Part shown: positions 22,504 through 35,188 of the stretch, one piece after another
Position numbering within the stretch: position 1 is the stretch's first letter
How the letters are laid out: the number at the start of each line of letters is the position of its first letter
Source of the DNA: Owenia fusiformis
Taxonomy: Eukaryota; Annelida; Polychaeta; Sabellida; Oweniidae
Length of the DNA: 64,000 nucleotides
Direction of reading: 5' to 3'
Assembly (NCBI GenBank): GCA_903813345.2
Contig: CAIIXF020000001.1
Span: 7,939,098-8,003,097, forward strand
Position numbers and translations under genes: made by a program
The notes under the pieces: model-generated
Told to the model about the DNA's origin: nothing
The model's database searches: none
What the model saw: the letters and a program-made list of their open reading frames with translations, nothing else

Positions 22504-25488
22504 GACATATTTCTTTTTACAGCACAAGTCTCGCCCAATATATTTATGTATATATTAAATACAATATGCAAAAACATAAAAAATGCTGATCAATCTAATC
22601 ATGCCAAAGTTTACATGTATGAGAACCAACTTTCTCACCAATCTCACCATCGCACTATGCTAGATATGGGGGTCAAATACAGATCATCAAAACATCTGTA
22701 GCATTTGGAATTTATTCGTTTTATACATAACTGGCGTTGTGTTGGTCATTTTCTCGGTTTACATAATTGCTATCCTTGAGCATGCAGATGTTAAACACAA
22801 CAGTATATAGGATTACAATGTATATTCAACTGAGAGGCCTAATTATGAACAGGATTAAATTATGTGATAATGCAGTATTATTGATTCATCTTCTGAGATT
22901 GGTTTCATTTCTTCAGTAAGACAAATTGCATTGATGTTTTAATTATCCCCAGGGCAATGATCGAGCAGTAAAATGGTCATGAAACAAATGTGCTTAATCC
23001 TGTCCTTGATAAGTGAGTGGGATTATGCCACTTGCATTCCCAGTTACTGATCACTTTAAGAGCCAGTATCATGATAAGTCTGATACATACCCAACACTGA
23101 TTAGGAGGAATCGATAAAAGAATGCTTATTAATTAAAAGGGGTTATTCAGATCTTGGTCAAATGAATTCTGTGTAGTGTGTTATATAAGTTGTGTAGTGT
23201 AAAACAGGATATAAGAACAAAAATATACAATTTGTGTATCAGGCTCTTTGAATTAATCGATACTCAGCAACTAAACACAAGGAAAAAAAGTGCAATTCAG
23301 AGAAGCAATCCTTCCATATAAAAGGAAATTCATACATAATTCAACAAGGAAATAGAAGGCTGTGCCTGATCTTTGCTGTGAAAGGGTTTGAAGTGAACGC
23401 CAAGGGATCGCAAATCCAGATAAACCTGCTACATTTAACATTGAGGTTCCAATCGTAAAAATGCTTTCTGATCAATACTTCTCGTAGATCCAATCACCTC
23501 TACACTTTCCATTAGGAAGCAGGCTTTAAGGGTGATACGTTCAGAAGTAGACAGCGATTTTCATTATAAGTACTTGATAACCAAATTAGGTCATTCAGAA
23601 TCACTTCAACACACAAGATCACTTGCAGACATTCGCTTCATGGAGTAGGACATTAAAATTGAGGCTTATACCATATATGACTCAATTTTTGAACTGGTAC
23701 TTAAGCAAATATTATGCTGTCAATGTGAAGAGAATATACAATCCTGAGTGGACAACATAAATCTCTAAAGCATTGTTGCCTCACTCCTCTACCAGAATGT
23801 TTGGGAATAAGGTAAATATATTTTGCTTTTGCATTTAAAAGACCTACCTGTAATTCTAATCTCAAAACACAGATAAGGATTTAATTTATAATGCTCTGTT
23901 ACTTGACCATCAATAGAAAGACACAAATTCTCCTTTTTGAAAATATCACATGCTTGGATACAACTGACAAATTCAGGAAAGACTATGACATAGCTGTCAT
24001 TATAATGTTCATGTTATACATTTTCTAATCATTTAAAAAGGTGCAATTTATTACCAACTTCAAGAAAAGCAAGTAATTTGATACAAATACACAGAATTTA
24101 AAATGAACAAGTTATTTTTTTTAAATGTTATGATTTTTTCACCTACTGAACCTTTTTACAACATTTAATACAAAAATTTCTGAAGGAAAAATATCTTCAT
24201 TCATGTTTTACATGTTTAAAGATATAAAAGATACAGGCTTGGTCTGACAAATGAATTTAGACAGATATCTATGACCATGAGAATAAAACCATAAATACCC
24301 AGGTATCAAGAAAAAGAAAAAAGAAAAAAAGCCCCATAGGTTAAATTACATGGTCGCATCAATGTTTCAACAACAAAAAACTCATCTGAGCTCACTAACA
24401 CTCACATAATTATTTTGAAAGACATCATGGTTTATTGCAATCAAAATCCTGTGGTGCACTAGCAACAAGCCCGCGCAGTTGACATACGCTGTTACCTGAC
24501 AATTTTGACACCTTGTAATTAGCGGATGAACTGCTTTTGTTGAAAACGTGTGAGCATGTAATTTGCAACATATTGGCTCATAGTTTTTTTTGTGATACCT
24601 AGGGGGAATACTTATGACATATTATGCAATTCACCCGCACGTGGGTAGTTCAAAAATGTGGTCCAGACTTACTTTTTAAAAAGAGATGCTAATCAACATG
24701 GGCAAGTTTGTCTCATTGTAAACCAAAAACATTATGGCTTGATTAATTGACCAATATATTAACTATTGACTATCATGGATATTTTCAACATTTGCTTATA
24801 CATTACAGTGTTTTGATGGATAGCCAATAAGCATGCTTAACATTGATCAATGTAGTTTTGATATTTTTCTTTTATCCATACAAGCATATTACTTACATGG
24901 TCCCTGGTCAATATTGCATGGTAAACCTTTACTTGGTCTGAGTAGTTTTTGCGATTTATGAGGCCACTAAATGTGATAAACTGACATAAAGAAAGAAAGG
25001 ATGACAGCTATCCCATTGAACTGGGTAATAATCCTCTTCTGTGTATAGCATGGAAATGTAGATAGCATACTCTAAGTAGTTATTTATGTGCTAAAGGGCA
25101 GCAGGAAGTAAGAATGGGTCAGCATGATGATGAAATACAAGTGAATGTCTAACTATGATTACAGATTTTGTTAAAATATGCAATGCATCAAATGAGGATT
25201 AACTTTTGATAAAAAATTAAACTGCAGATTTCCTTTGCTTACCTAAAAGAACTCACCCTATAGGAACTGACTTGATGTTAAGTCACATTTCAAATGTATG
25301 TATGGATCATTTCAAGCTCATTGATAAATAGTTATTCTATCTTATAATAAGCACTTCCCCAATTCAAACCCATGGACAGTTGGGCAGATGGACAAAAAGG
25401 TGACAGAAAAATTATTGGGCAATTCCATAGGCTCACTTTATTAACCAAGAAACAAGACACATGGTGATTACACCCTGAGAAGAGAAGC
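22504..25488. other. Long non-coding stretch
   Basis: No coding exon, RNA gene or bounded repeat is recognised in about 3 kb. It is AT-rich and unremarkable. Confidence 0.5.
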
Positions 25489-25493
25489 AGTAT

Positions 25494-25930
25494 CACACCG
25501 GAATAGCCTGACAACGGTAAAGTCAGATACTGTTGTCACAAATGGCGAATATATAAGCACTAGTGCCAAAGGGAAAGGACCAAAAGTTGTAATGGAACTT
25601 AGCAAGAAAAAGCAAACTACATAACCGTCGCTTCAACCCTTCAATCACCTTGTCCTCGTTTCATGAGACTTTATCGCCGCTAATTTTGTGCATGTATTAA
25701 GCTCTTCTGATGATGTATCATATGAAATCCTAAGTTTGATCAAATTGGGTCGTGAATCTCTACAATATAGCGTCTTCGATATCGTCAATGACAATGGAAT
25801 CTGAATTTAAAATAATTAACCATATGCCGTTGTCTTTGTAAATTATCCCAAATTCAGATTCCGTTGTCATTGACGATATCGAAGATGCTATACTGTGGCG
25901 ACAGTACCGTTGTCAGGCTATTCTGATGTG
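25494..25930. mobile_element. 437-bp TIR element, TSD AGTAT, inner hairpin
   Basis: CACACCGGAATAGCCTGACA and its imperfect inverse at the right end give 26-bp TIRs, and AGTAT flanks both sides (25489-25493, 25931-25935). A second inverted pair around CTTCGATATCGTCAATGACA lies at about 25770-25900. CAC-starting ends with a 5-bp duplication recall Transib, but the terminal heptamer does not match its consensus. It is non-coding. Confidence 0.8.
25545..25617 (+). repeat. Dispersed repeat D, copy 1 (AGTGCCAAAGGGAAAGGACC)
   Basis: A motif of 70-130 bp beginning AGTGCCAAAGGGAAAGGACC, with GCAAGAAAAAG further in, recurs at 25950-26066 (minus), 31925-32045, 34364-34490 and 37545-37625. No Pol III box or tail is visible, and the nature of the family is unknown. 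Confidence 0.6.
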
Positions 25931-25935
25931 AGTAT

Positions 25936-27249
25936 GTATTATGTCTATATAGATAAGCGGAGGTCAACATTTGACAATGTCTATATGTCCTTATGATTGG
26001 TGTACTCTAAGATGTTTTCTTTCTTTGTTCTATAACAATTTTAAATCCTTTCCCTTTGGCACTTGACTACATGCATGCATATTCAGTTTCTGCAAAAGAT
26101 TGTCAAACCAATTTTGAAGCATATTCAACAACAAGGACAATAAACATAACAGAAAATTCTAATGCAGGCTTGTGAATTTGGAAATTTCTGAATCTTATTT
26201 CATCAATACTTTCCATTTGTGACAGTGTAGCTCAATTAAAATTGTAAGGGAAACAATGACATGCTTTTTACTCTTTTACTTTCTTTAAAATCAATAGAAA
26301 TTGACAAACTGACATCAATCTCCTGTCCATAAAGATCAAATCTTGAATGAAGAAGGTGAATGAAAACTGAAAAGGTGAAATTAGCAAATTTCAGGATTTT
26401 GGCAGGTCACTTACTAAGCTGAGGATTTCTTATGCTTTTAAATTTTTAGAAAACAAGATTTGTAACAGTTTTTGTTGGGGTTCCAAGTTACTCTGAGGTT
26501 TTGAAATATATCTATAGTGCTCCCTATGAACAGAAACTTTCCTCATGGATGGTAAATGCCAAGAGCCTATTGGGAACAACTGCCAGGCTACCATTTTCTA
26601 ATCATTTTATTTAGCCTGGGATTTACAGTTTTTACACTATTATACCCCCAGGGGTCTGCATGTATTTTCTATGGTATCATGCATGGGTTATAAAAATATC
26701 TGAGTGTCTATGATGTATGTCTGGACATGTTGAAATAGAGTTGAGTTGTCCAGGAGTAAATAGTATTTTTACCATAAATTGAGAAGATTGTATCTGTTGA
26801 GTAATGCTGTGTTCCCTAGTTCCCTGAAAAAGTAGTTCTTTGGATAACATAAAGGGGACAGCCAAGGAAATAATGAAGGGGTGTATCTTGTCTAATTCTA
26901 CAAGCACTTGAAGTCTGAGGGTGTAAGAGAAACATTGATAGTTCAAGGCACTGAGACCAATTCGTATTCTTCCATGATTGATTGTAGATTTGCTTGCTTT
27001 TAATGCGTATAGTTTATTTTTAAATAGATGGAGAGATACGATGTTCTGAAATAATTGGAAGAAATGACTTGTAATTATGTAATATTAAGTCTGCAAAAAG
27101 GTACATTGAAGAAATCTTGAGCCATTTTCTTAAGCCATATCTGGTCTGCTTTTGGGAGAGGCTATCATGTAACATTGCCCCTGTCCATTCAGGTGGCAAC
27201 AATATCATGATTATTGAGTAGCTTGTTATTATGGGGGATTAGATTTACT
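25936..27249. other. Non-coding; contains repeat D copy 2 and a short dispersed repeat
   Basis: 26590-26670 (TTTATTTAGCCTGGGATTTACAG) recurs at 62520-62600. No gene is recognised. Confidence 0.5.
25950..26066 (-). repeat. Dispersed repeat D, copy 2
   Basis: Inverted copy: TCCTTTCCCTTTGGCACTTG at its right edge, with GTGTACTC and CTTATGATTGG further left matching the other members. Confidence 0.55.
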
Positions 27250-27310
27250 TTACTAGGCAGACAAGATTTTAGAATCAAAAATGGCCATCTTTTTAGCAGC
27301 ATGCTCAAAA
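27250..27310 (+). repeat. Fragment of a family A tandem unit
   Basis: GCAGACAAGATTTTAGAATC followed by AAAAATGGCCATC matches the 162-bp unit of family A. It is an isolated remnant. Confidence 0.5.
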
Positions 27311-28571
27311 ATAAATCAGTTCTCAAAAAATTGGTTTGCCAATAACAATATAGCCCTCAACGGTACAATAAAACCCATTTCCAGCAAACTATCAAACACT
27401 CAAGAAACAATGTCCAATGACCTCATACCCCCAACATCAGATAACCAGTATCAGATAATCCAATTCCACAAAATTATAAGATACATTCATATAGATCATA
27501 GAACTGGAGAAGTGGAAACAGGATCTGAGTTAAGAGTGTCAGTAATGATTTTAATTATAGCTGATTGCATGCTATATGCATATTAAAAGCGTTAAAAACA
27601 ACAAGCTATACTAGCAAATACTAAATCCTAGACATAAAGTCAGATGAACATGTCACAATTGGCTGATGAAAACATCATATATGCCTGTAATATATCTAAT
27701 GCACCTTCCTAACATGCAAATATCTACTTACAATTACATTAGACTAAGTTACCACACATGAGGTAATCAGGATCTTATATTCAGTCAGGATGTATTTGGA
27801 TTAGATTAATGCATTAGAATTTGATATTTTGATTATCATACTTTTGAAGGGATATTTTGCCTGCTACTATATGGGTTTCATCTCACCTTAAAGTGGCAGC
27901 ATTCATTTCAGATGTTGTTGTGTCAAAAGTCAATAAATTGAATTCCAAGTCCAGAATTATAGCCGGAAACCCCCAATGCCAATCTCTTATATTAGAGACT
28001 GCCAATATTTAAAATGAACAAAATTTAGCATGAGGAGAGAAGTAGTTATTAAGCTTTTGAGAATTTAGTACTCATTCAAAAGCACCTTCCACTTTGCATG
28101 AGATGAAATGTGGTATGATCTTGCATGTGTGCTAGGTTCCTCAACTAGTTTTTATATTCAATGTTAGTATTCTTTTTAATGTATTCTTCAGCAAGCAATT
28201 TGGATTGTGATAAAATGATTCCTAAATGGAGGAGATGGGAAGGACGTGTTGGGCAAGTTTCTTTGTCAGGTGATTTTTTGGAATTTGGAGAATTGTTTCT
28301 TTACGTGATACGAATGGTATTTTCCCCCTCTATATTTTTGCCTAAAAACATGTCAGGTGTTAATAGAGCATCTGTTCTGTAGTATCTATAGTGTGACAAT
28401 AAATATAAATATTATTCAGGATAAACACCATCATTAATGGATAGAGAGTAATTCTATCACATCAAAATATGTTTATATTACATACAGTGTTTTTATAATA
28501 TAAAGTGAAGAATAATAAATCAGATCTTGGATCATGTTCATCAGTTCCATATATACACAGTGCGGTAACCG
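27311..28571. other. Non-coding stretch
   Basis: No gene is recognised. Frames of up to 101 residues lack any family resemblance. Confidence 0.4.
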
Positions 28572-29200
28572 TTATGATACTTCACTGGTTATTAGTATCA
28601 AGCGAAGGTAACCGACATCACCTTCTCATCAAAGATAGCGGACGGGAACTGTCAGTTTTGATATTTTTAGTTTTCATCGAATTAAACTTTGCTTTGATAT
28701 TTGAACCAAATCAGACTCATGTCACATGGGAACTATGGAATATGATAATGTGTTCATACACCATGCGTGAGCGCCACAGTTAAAGGATATCTTCCAACGC
28801 TTAAGGGAAGGTAACTGGAAATGTAAGATACGGTTACGGTCATGTTAGTTTTCAATACATGGTAACGAGACATCTTAGCTCTTCATTATAAACTCTCATA
28901 ACCTTACCGCATATCAGTCATCTTATCATCTGTAAAACCAAAATCCCAGTTACCTTCCCTTAAGTGGTGGAAGATATCCTTGAACTGTGGAGCCCACGCA
29001 TGGTATATGAACAAATGATCATAGAGTTTCCATGTCATATAAGTCGGGTTTAGTTCAAATATCAAAGCAGTGCGTCAACTTTAAAGTAGATTAATTCAAT
29101 GAAAACTAAAATTATTGAAATTGACACTTCCCTCCAACATATTAGATGCAAAGGTGACGGCTGTTACCTTCGCTTGATACTGACCAGTGGATACTTATAG
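28572..29200. repeat. 629-bp foldback with arms of about 300 bp
   Basis: GTATCAAGCGAAGGTAAC in the left arm (about 28595) pairs with GTTACCTTCGCTTGATAC at 29163. AAGGATATCTTCCA pairs with TGGAAGATATCCTT, and the inner CTTAAGGGAAGGTAACTGG pairs with CCAGTTACCTTCCCTTAAG. The loop is at about 28820-28945. It is non-coding and MITE-like. Confidence 0.9.
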
Positions 29201-31242
29201 TTTTTGTTTTGTGGCAATTACAACACTTTCTAAGATGGTGAGAAATAGATTGTTTGCCATTTTGCTCTGTTGATGAGTACATTTCATATTCATAATCTCA
29301 TTCTCATAGAATATATTTTTCAAATTGCTAGCACAAATATTTCGAGAGGAATTTTCTGAAAAGTGGCAATTCATGCACACATGCTTTGACGGAAACAGGG
29401 TTTAGCTTCTTGACCTAGTGGTGAACCATATTGGAATTCATGTAATGCTAGATGTCTTTAATATCAGAAGATAAATAATATGCCTCAAATCAGCTCCTCG
29501 ACCTTTTCTATATCTATGCACATGACAGAATCAAGATAAATGTCCAATTAATTGCAGAAAGGCATAGTAAAGATAGACAAATAGCTAATGCTACAGAAGC
29601 TAATTAAAGGAAATGTCAAAACTGTTTGTTGATGTCAAAGTTGATAAGTGCAAATTTGACATGATTACACATGTGACAATATCTTCACCCAGAGTGTCAA
29701 GATCAGGTCGCACATGCTAATAGACTGCATTACAATAGGATGGTTCCTGGAAACAAGTAAATGGCTAGTGCAATAAATGACTCCAAAATTGCTGTTTTTG
29801 TCCTGTTAATCTACCGCCAACTCAAAGATTGTTATGTCGTTAATGCCATAAATGTAATTTACAATCTACATGGTGCTACCTGGGATGGTGCTTAATGTAT
29901 AGAAAAGTAGAATTCAATGGCTTCTAGGATTACATCCAAAGCCAATGTACTCGCTGTTTCTAAGAGCTCGTCATTAAAACACAAAAACATCTCATAATAT
30001 GTCAGGTAATTTTATAAGTCAATAAAGTAATATACAATAAACAAATCACTGATATTGATAAAATCATTCATAATGTTTATTCAGGTATTTAGTAAATCCT
30101 GTGTTTATGAGCACCTTTCTCTGGTGGATACCTGCCTTCAGTGCACATTTTTCTCCCATTGACTCTCATGTTAAATAACTGTCTTATAATAAACATTTAA
30201 TCTTGGCTAATTCATTACAATTGACCTATATTTCGTCTTTATTGAACATTGAAGAAAGAAGAAATGAACTTTTACTTGACAATATGTGAAATTTCATCAA
30301 CTTTATTTAAGTAAAGTGTTTTTTCTCAATTATGGATATAATAATTAAATTATGTACATAATGTTTTTGACAGATCGAATCAAATTAAAAACAAGATTCA
30401 ATTCAGAAAATAAAAATGAATCCTTAGTGGTGAATCTGAATACATGAATTGAAAGGAAATTCAATTTGGCTCCAATACAAAGCTGAGTTGAGACCAAAGT
30501 TGAGACCAAATATGACAAAACAAAATACCAGGACACCAAATCCTTTCTGTAGTAACATTTACCTATAGTGACAGCAAAAAATGTTCACTCTACACAGGCC
30601 TTACTGTATATGACTTCATGACTGCAGTTCATGACATACTTGTAAATTATATCATTGGTCTTCAACTGTTAGACTACAAATAATGCTGTCACGGATGGAC
30701 TACATTTAATTCTCTAAAGAATGTAGTCCAAAAAAACAAAAAACAAACTAGCGATTATAAAACCTTGTTGCCCCTTCTCATTAGTCTGAAAAGAGGTGTT
30801 GAATAATTGCTTGAAAAAATGTTCATGGTGTGAGTAATAGTGTCTTCAGTAAGAGAGTTGTATTGATCCAAATTCAGCGTAGAGAATTAGAAAACAGCGC
30901 TGGTGCTGAAGTAATCATCCCATCACAATTAATTGTAATGCATGCAGCGTACAGAATTCATTTATTTGATTTAGTTGTTCATATCACTTTGGAAAATAAA
31001 CGAGCACTCCGTTGGACATTTTTCTTCAAGGTTATATTCAGAAGAACTAATAATTAGATACATCTCATTATGTCCTGCAAATCTATCTTTAAGGCACTTG
31101 ATTTCAATTCAATGTAATAGTGACACTGACAAAAGGTCTGTGAGGCAGTAACCATGGTAACCATATCTTAACTATTAAATAGCCAATTATGGTAATGGAA
31201 AGCTTCAAAATACATGTAATATTTTAAAATGGCCAATTTTGA
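29201..31242. other. Non-coding stretch with one small hairpin
   Basis: No gene is recognised. GGACTACATT / AATGTAGTCC at about 30693-30729 forms a 10-bp stem with a 13-nt loop. Confidence 0.5.
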
Positions 31243-31245
31243 TTA

Positions 31246-31764
31246 TGGCCTAGTCACATATCCCGGCCGATGAGGTAACGATGAGCCAGCGATGCAATTT
31301 TCACCGGAAAACACGTCGGCCGGTGCACGGCCGAGTATCGGCCGGTGTCCCGTGCATCTGAGACAACCAGAGGACGAGGTTTTTTAACAGACAGCGGCCG
31401 AGCTCCGACCGAGCTCCGGCCGATGTGGGACAGAGCATCGGCCGGTCACTGTCCAAAGCCCGTTAACAACCCGGCCGGCGATCGCACGGTGTCCTGTTAC
31501 CTGCTCGGGTACCGGCCGTATTCCTTCTGATGTCCGGCCGACCTCCGGCCGGTAGTTGCTGCCACATCGGCAGAAAAAAACTACCATTTTGAGACAGACT
31601 CCGTACGGTCACCGGCCGGTGTTCGGTCGGTCGCCTGAAGATGTCCGGACGGAGTCCGTTCACGTCACCGAGCTCTGCTTCCGATGAGGAGAGCTCGGTG
31701 GCACCAAAAAAATCCACCGAGCTCTACCGATGCCGGACATCGGCCGGGCTATGTGACTAGGCCA
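31246..31764. mobile_element. GC-rich 519-bp MITE, PIF/Harbinger-like (TSD TTA)
   Basis: TGGCCTAGTCACATATCCCG at the left is inverted at the right (CGGGCTATGTGACTAGGCCA), with TTA on both sides (31243-31245, 31765-31767). A TTA duplication with GGCC-type ends is characteristic of PIF/Harbinger. The interior is very GC-rich, with many GGCCG/CGGCC palindromes, unlike all neighbouring DNA. The opposing frames at 31345-31717 are by-products of this composition. Confidence 0.8.
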
Positions 31765-31767
31765 TTA

Positions 31768-33398
31768 ATCTTAGCAATAAAAAGTTTCATTTCTAGCATT
31801 ACCTTGATATATAAGTGGAATAGCATTGATATTTATCTTGGGGAATAAGGCAAACACTGCTTAGATGCAAAGTAAGTATTATAGCTAAAACCCCAAAATA
31901 TCATTCTATGATGAATTCCAACATGTACTCACAAATGCCAAAAGGAAAGGACCAGAACACATAGCAAGAGAAGAAAACATCTAAGTGTACACAAGCCATA
32001 AGGAAAACAAACCCCAACAATCTCAAATACCATAATCCAATGTCAAAATCTCAAATACACAAAAACACAAAGTTTTGAAAATTGAATTCTAAAAATGACA
32101 TTATGAGCTCTTTATTTCTAGGTATATAATGCTTACACAATTTTAAATATATATAAGCAGTACATTTTTATATTCCTTCTTTTGGATTAATAGACTGGTA
32201 ATATTGAGCCCATGTTCAAAATATGACTGAGCCTTTACAGTTATTTCCCAAGGCCAACAACTCAGGGTACCATTTTACTTGAAAGCCTCAGTAAACAAAT
32301 GTTACCAATAGCATTAACTTGATTAAAGAATTAAGTCACTGTATGCATGACACTTACACTATTGTCTATCAAGCTAGAATTTAATCGATCACTGCTTCAA
32401 TCCATCAAAGACAAATTTATAGTAAGGTTAACTGTCAATTTGTGAGATGAGCTAGCAAACAAACCCTGTGAGCCTCAAGAACATAAGCAGAAAGTAGCTA
32501 ATATTGGGCCCGAATCGATTTTACAGTTTTTGTTAATCAATATCATCAGATCATAAAGAATATATTACTACAATCATCCCAACAAAGCAAGCAAAGAAAC
32601 TCATCAATCCACAGACTTACTGGTCAAAGAACAAGCTAATTTTCATATTGTTCATGTGAAAAGATGTGTTAGCTTTGAGGTAGAAGCTTAATGCTAACTG
32701 CATCTGAATTTCCATTGAGAAGAGAGTCAAAATATGAGAAATATTCATATTCCATGTTTCCAATATCCAACTTATTTATCAATGGTATTAGAAATCATCA
32801 TTTTATATTAGGGGTGTGATGTATATAAAGGCATAACACAGCATAATTCAGTCTGATACTTAATCCTTAGACTTCACAATTGGGCAACTCATTAATCATT
32901 TCAGTTATTTGAAATAAAATAAAAAACAGCACATCGCATACCTTCATATAATACATTGTGATAAGTATGAGAATCTCACTGAACATGACATGATGTTGCA
33001 AGATATATAGAGTATTTCCTCTATATAGCAAAGATCCATAAACCATGGGATATGATACCATATATCATGGTGTAAAAGATGTATTCATTGGTTTAGTGAA
33101 AATTTGCCACTGGTTACAAAAATTCCATTATAATTTTGACAACAGTATCCCAGGAAAGCCATGATAACCGTGAAATAATGTAATTTAAATATAAGATGTC
33201 AGTTTGGGTTAACATGATGTATCTCCATTGTGTAAAAAACAATCTACAGTAAAAAAGATATGGAAACACCAATCAATCAATGTGAATCTTGTCTAATTTA
33301 ATCTATGTCTCCTATACTGTTTAGTATTCTAGCTAGAAACTCCCAAAACTTGAATGAAAGTTAAGGCAACCTAGAAAGGTTAATGGACAAAGTATGTA
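31768..33398. other. Non-coding; repeat D copy 3 at 31925-32045
   Basis: The repeat D copy has AATGCCAAAAGGAAAGGACC and, further in, AAGTGTACACAAGCCATAAGG. Otherwise nothing is recognised. Confidence 0.5.
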
Positions 33399-34239
33399 CA
33401 GGGTGAGTCAAAAAAGGTAACCCAAACATCCAGTACGTCATAATTGACACAACTGAACCATATTCAATGTTCTTTCATTGGTCTATTTCTAACAGTCACA
33501 ATTTTATGGCCATTTTACAAAACATGCTCAAAATCCCAAAACATAACAAGAACACAAATGTGTACAAAATGTCCCCACAAATGGGTGATCCCATTGAATG
33601 GTTATCCTGAAAATAAGTAGACAAGACTTTACCGACACAATTTGAGGATGGAAAATCCAAAATGGCCACCTTAAAATTTACCCAGAATGCCCAAAAATTA
33701 GTTAGTTCTAGATTTTTATACTAAGAACCACCCCTGAAAATTTGAAATTCATCCATCAAACGGATAACCAGAAAACATGGAAACAAAACTTTACAGACAA
33801 GATTTTAGAATGGAAAATCCAAAATGGCTGCCTTGACATTTACCCAGAATGTCAAAAAACTAATCAGTTCAAGATTTTAATACTAAGAATCATCCTTGAA
33901 AATTTGAAATTGATCTACCAAACGATTCACCTGAAAACGTGTAGACAAGACTTTACAGACAAGATTTTAGGACGGAAAATCCAAAATGGCTGCCTTGACA
34001 TTTACCCAGAATGCCAAAAACTAATCAAATTTAGATTTTCATACTAAGAATCGTCCCTGAAAATTCAAAATTGATCTACCAAACGGTTCACCTAAAAACA
34101 CGTAGACAAGACTTTACAGGCAAGATGATAAGCTTTTTTGATAAGGCGGGGACTAACACTTAAAGGTGACATAAGCCCATATTCTGTGAATTGTCCCCAG
34201 GTCTGTGCACTTCGTAGTTACCTTTTTTGGCTCACCCTG
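33399..34239. mobile_element. TIR element starting CAGGGTGAGTCAAAAAAGG, containing part of a family A copy
   Basis: CAGGGTGAGTCAAAAAAGG at 33399 and CCTTTTTTGGCTCACCCTG ending at 34239 are near-exact inverses over 23 bp including GTAAC. Between them are about 150 bp of unique left part, 2-3 units of the family A array, and about 100 bp that recur at 38965-39080 (GGGACTAACACTTAAAGGTG, ATTGTCCCCAGGTC). No clean target duplication was found. Confidence 0.65.
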
Positions 34240-35188
34240 GAATAAAGTGAACGTTTATTGTCAATGCCATCCTGTACTTCTCATGCAATCAATACTTGGG
34301 TACCTTTTCCTTTATGTATATGTTTGATATCACACAGGTTTTACAAAGGTAAGAATATGTAAGCACAAGTGTCAAAGGGAAAGGACCAAAAATTATTAGA
34401 GAACCTGGCAAGAAAAAGAAAACATTTACGTGAATACCAGTCATAGGGAAAACGAAACTCAACTATCCGAAACCATAATCTAACGTGAAATGAAACAATG
34501 TCTAATATCCTCCTCCCGGCCATCATTTAAGTTCCATTATCAAATTCCAGGACCACAACACCAAGGGATATTTCATACAGAAGCCATCGCGTGTTAAGGA
34601 ATGAATATAAGTTGATAAACCAATACTCATAACGTCAAAAATAGTTGTAAATACTATAGAATTCATATAGTCTTAAATAATGTTAGAAAGATAGGGTGTA
34701 TCTCTGAGGTATAAATCACTAATGTTCCATTTTACTTTAGGTGTATACATAGATGAACATATTCACTGATAACCATTCAAAGTACAAATGTAGTTATTCA
34801 CTGGCAAAAGGACTGACTCCATGCTATAGCATAGGTGCAATGATTTCACTTAAGTGTTTTGCTTTAGCATGTATATCTATATCACAAATGAGATTTTTTA
34901 GCTTATATGTAAGAATGAGGTGAGTTGAACAAGATTTTAATAACTGTGAAGCCGTTTCAAACAAGGATTTTAGCATTTGACTTCAAAATGGCCGACAGGA
35001 AGTAGATAGCGAGTTGAAATTTTTTCATCCACATCTGTATGCACTCATAAGTTACCCCTGAAAATTTGAAGGTGATATCTGTAGCCGTTTGGAGGAAACT
35101 GCCAGACACTCGGAACGGATGGATGGACAGACAGACACAAACATGCCTAGGCTGACAATATGGCCCCACACTATGTGGTGGGGACATA
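33546..35188 (+). mobile_element. Repeat family A, second copy, internally rearranged
   Basis: The left end (ACAAGAACACAAATGTG) and tandem units occupy 33546-34125. Family A sequence resumes at about 34905 and ends with the same GGCCCCACACTATGTGGTGG and GGACATA terminus at 35188. The 34126-34904 piece is foreign, with the right end of the CAGGGTGAG element and repeat D copy 4 at 34364-34490. The 101-residue frame at 33742-34047 is the tandem unit translated. Confidence 0.7.

Noticed and set aside
31345-31717. Arg/Pro-rich proteins on both strands in a GC-rich island
   Set aside because: Overlapping frames on both strands are a by-product of the GC-rich palindromic MITE.
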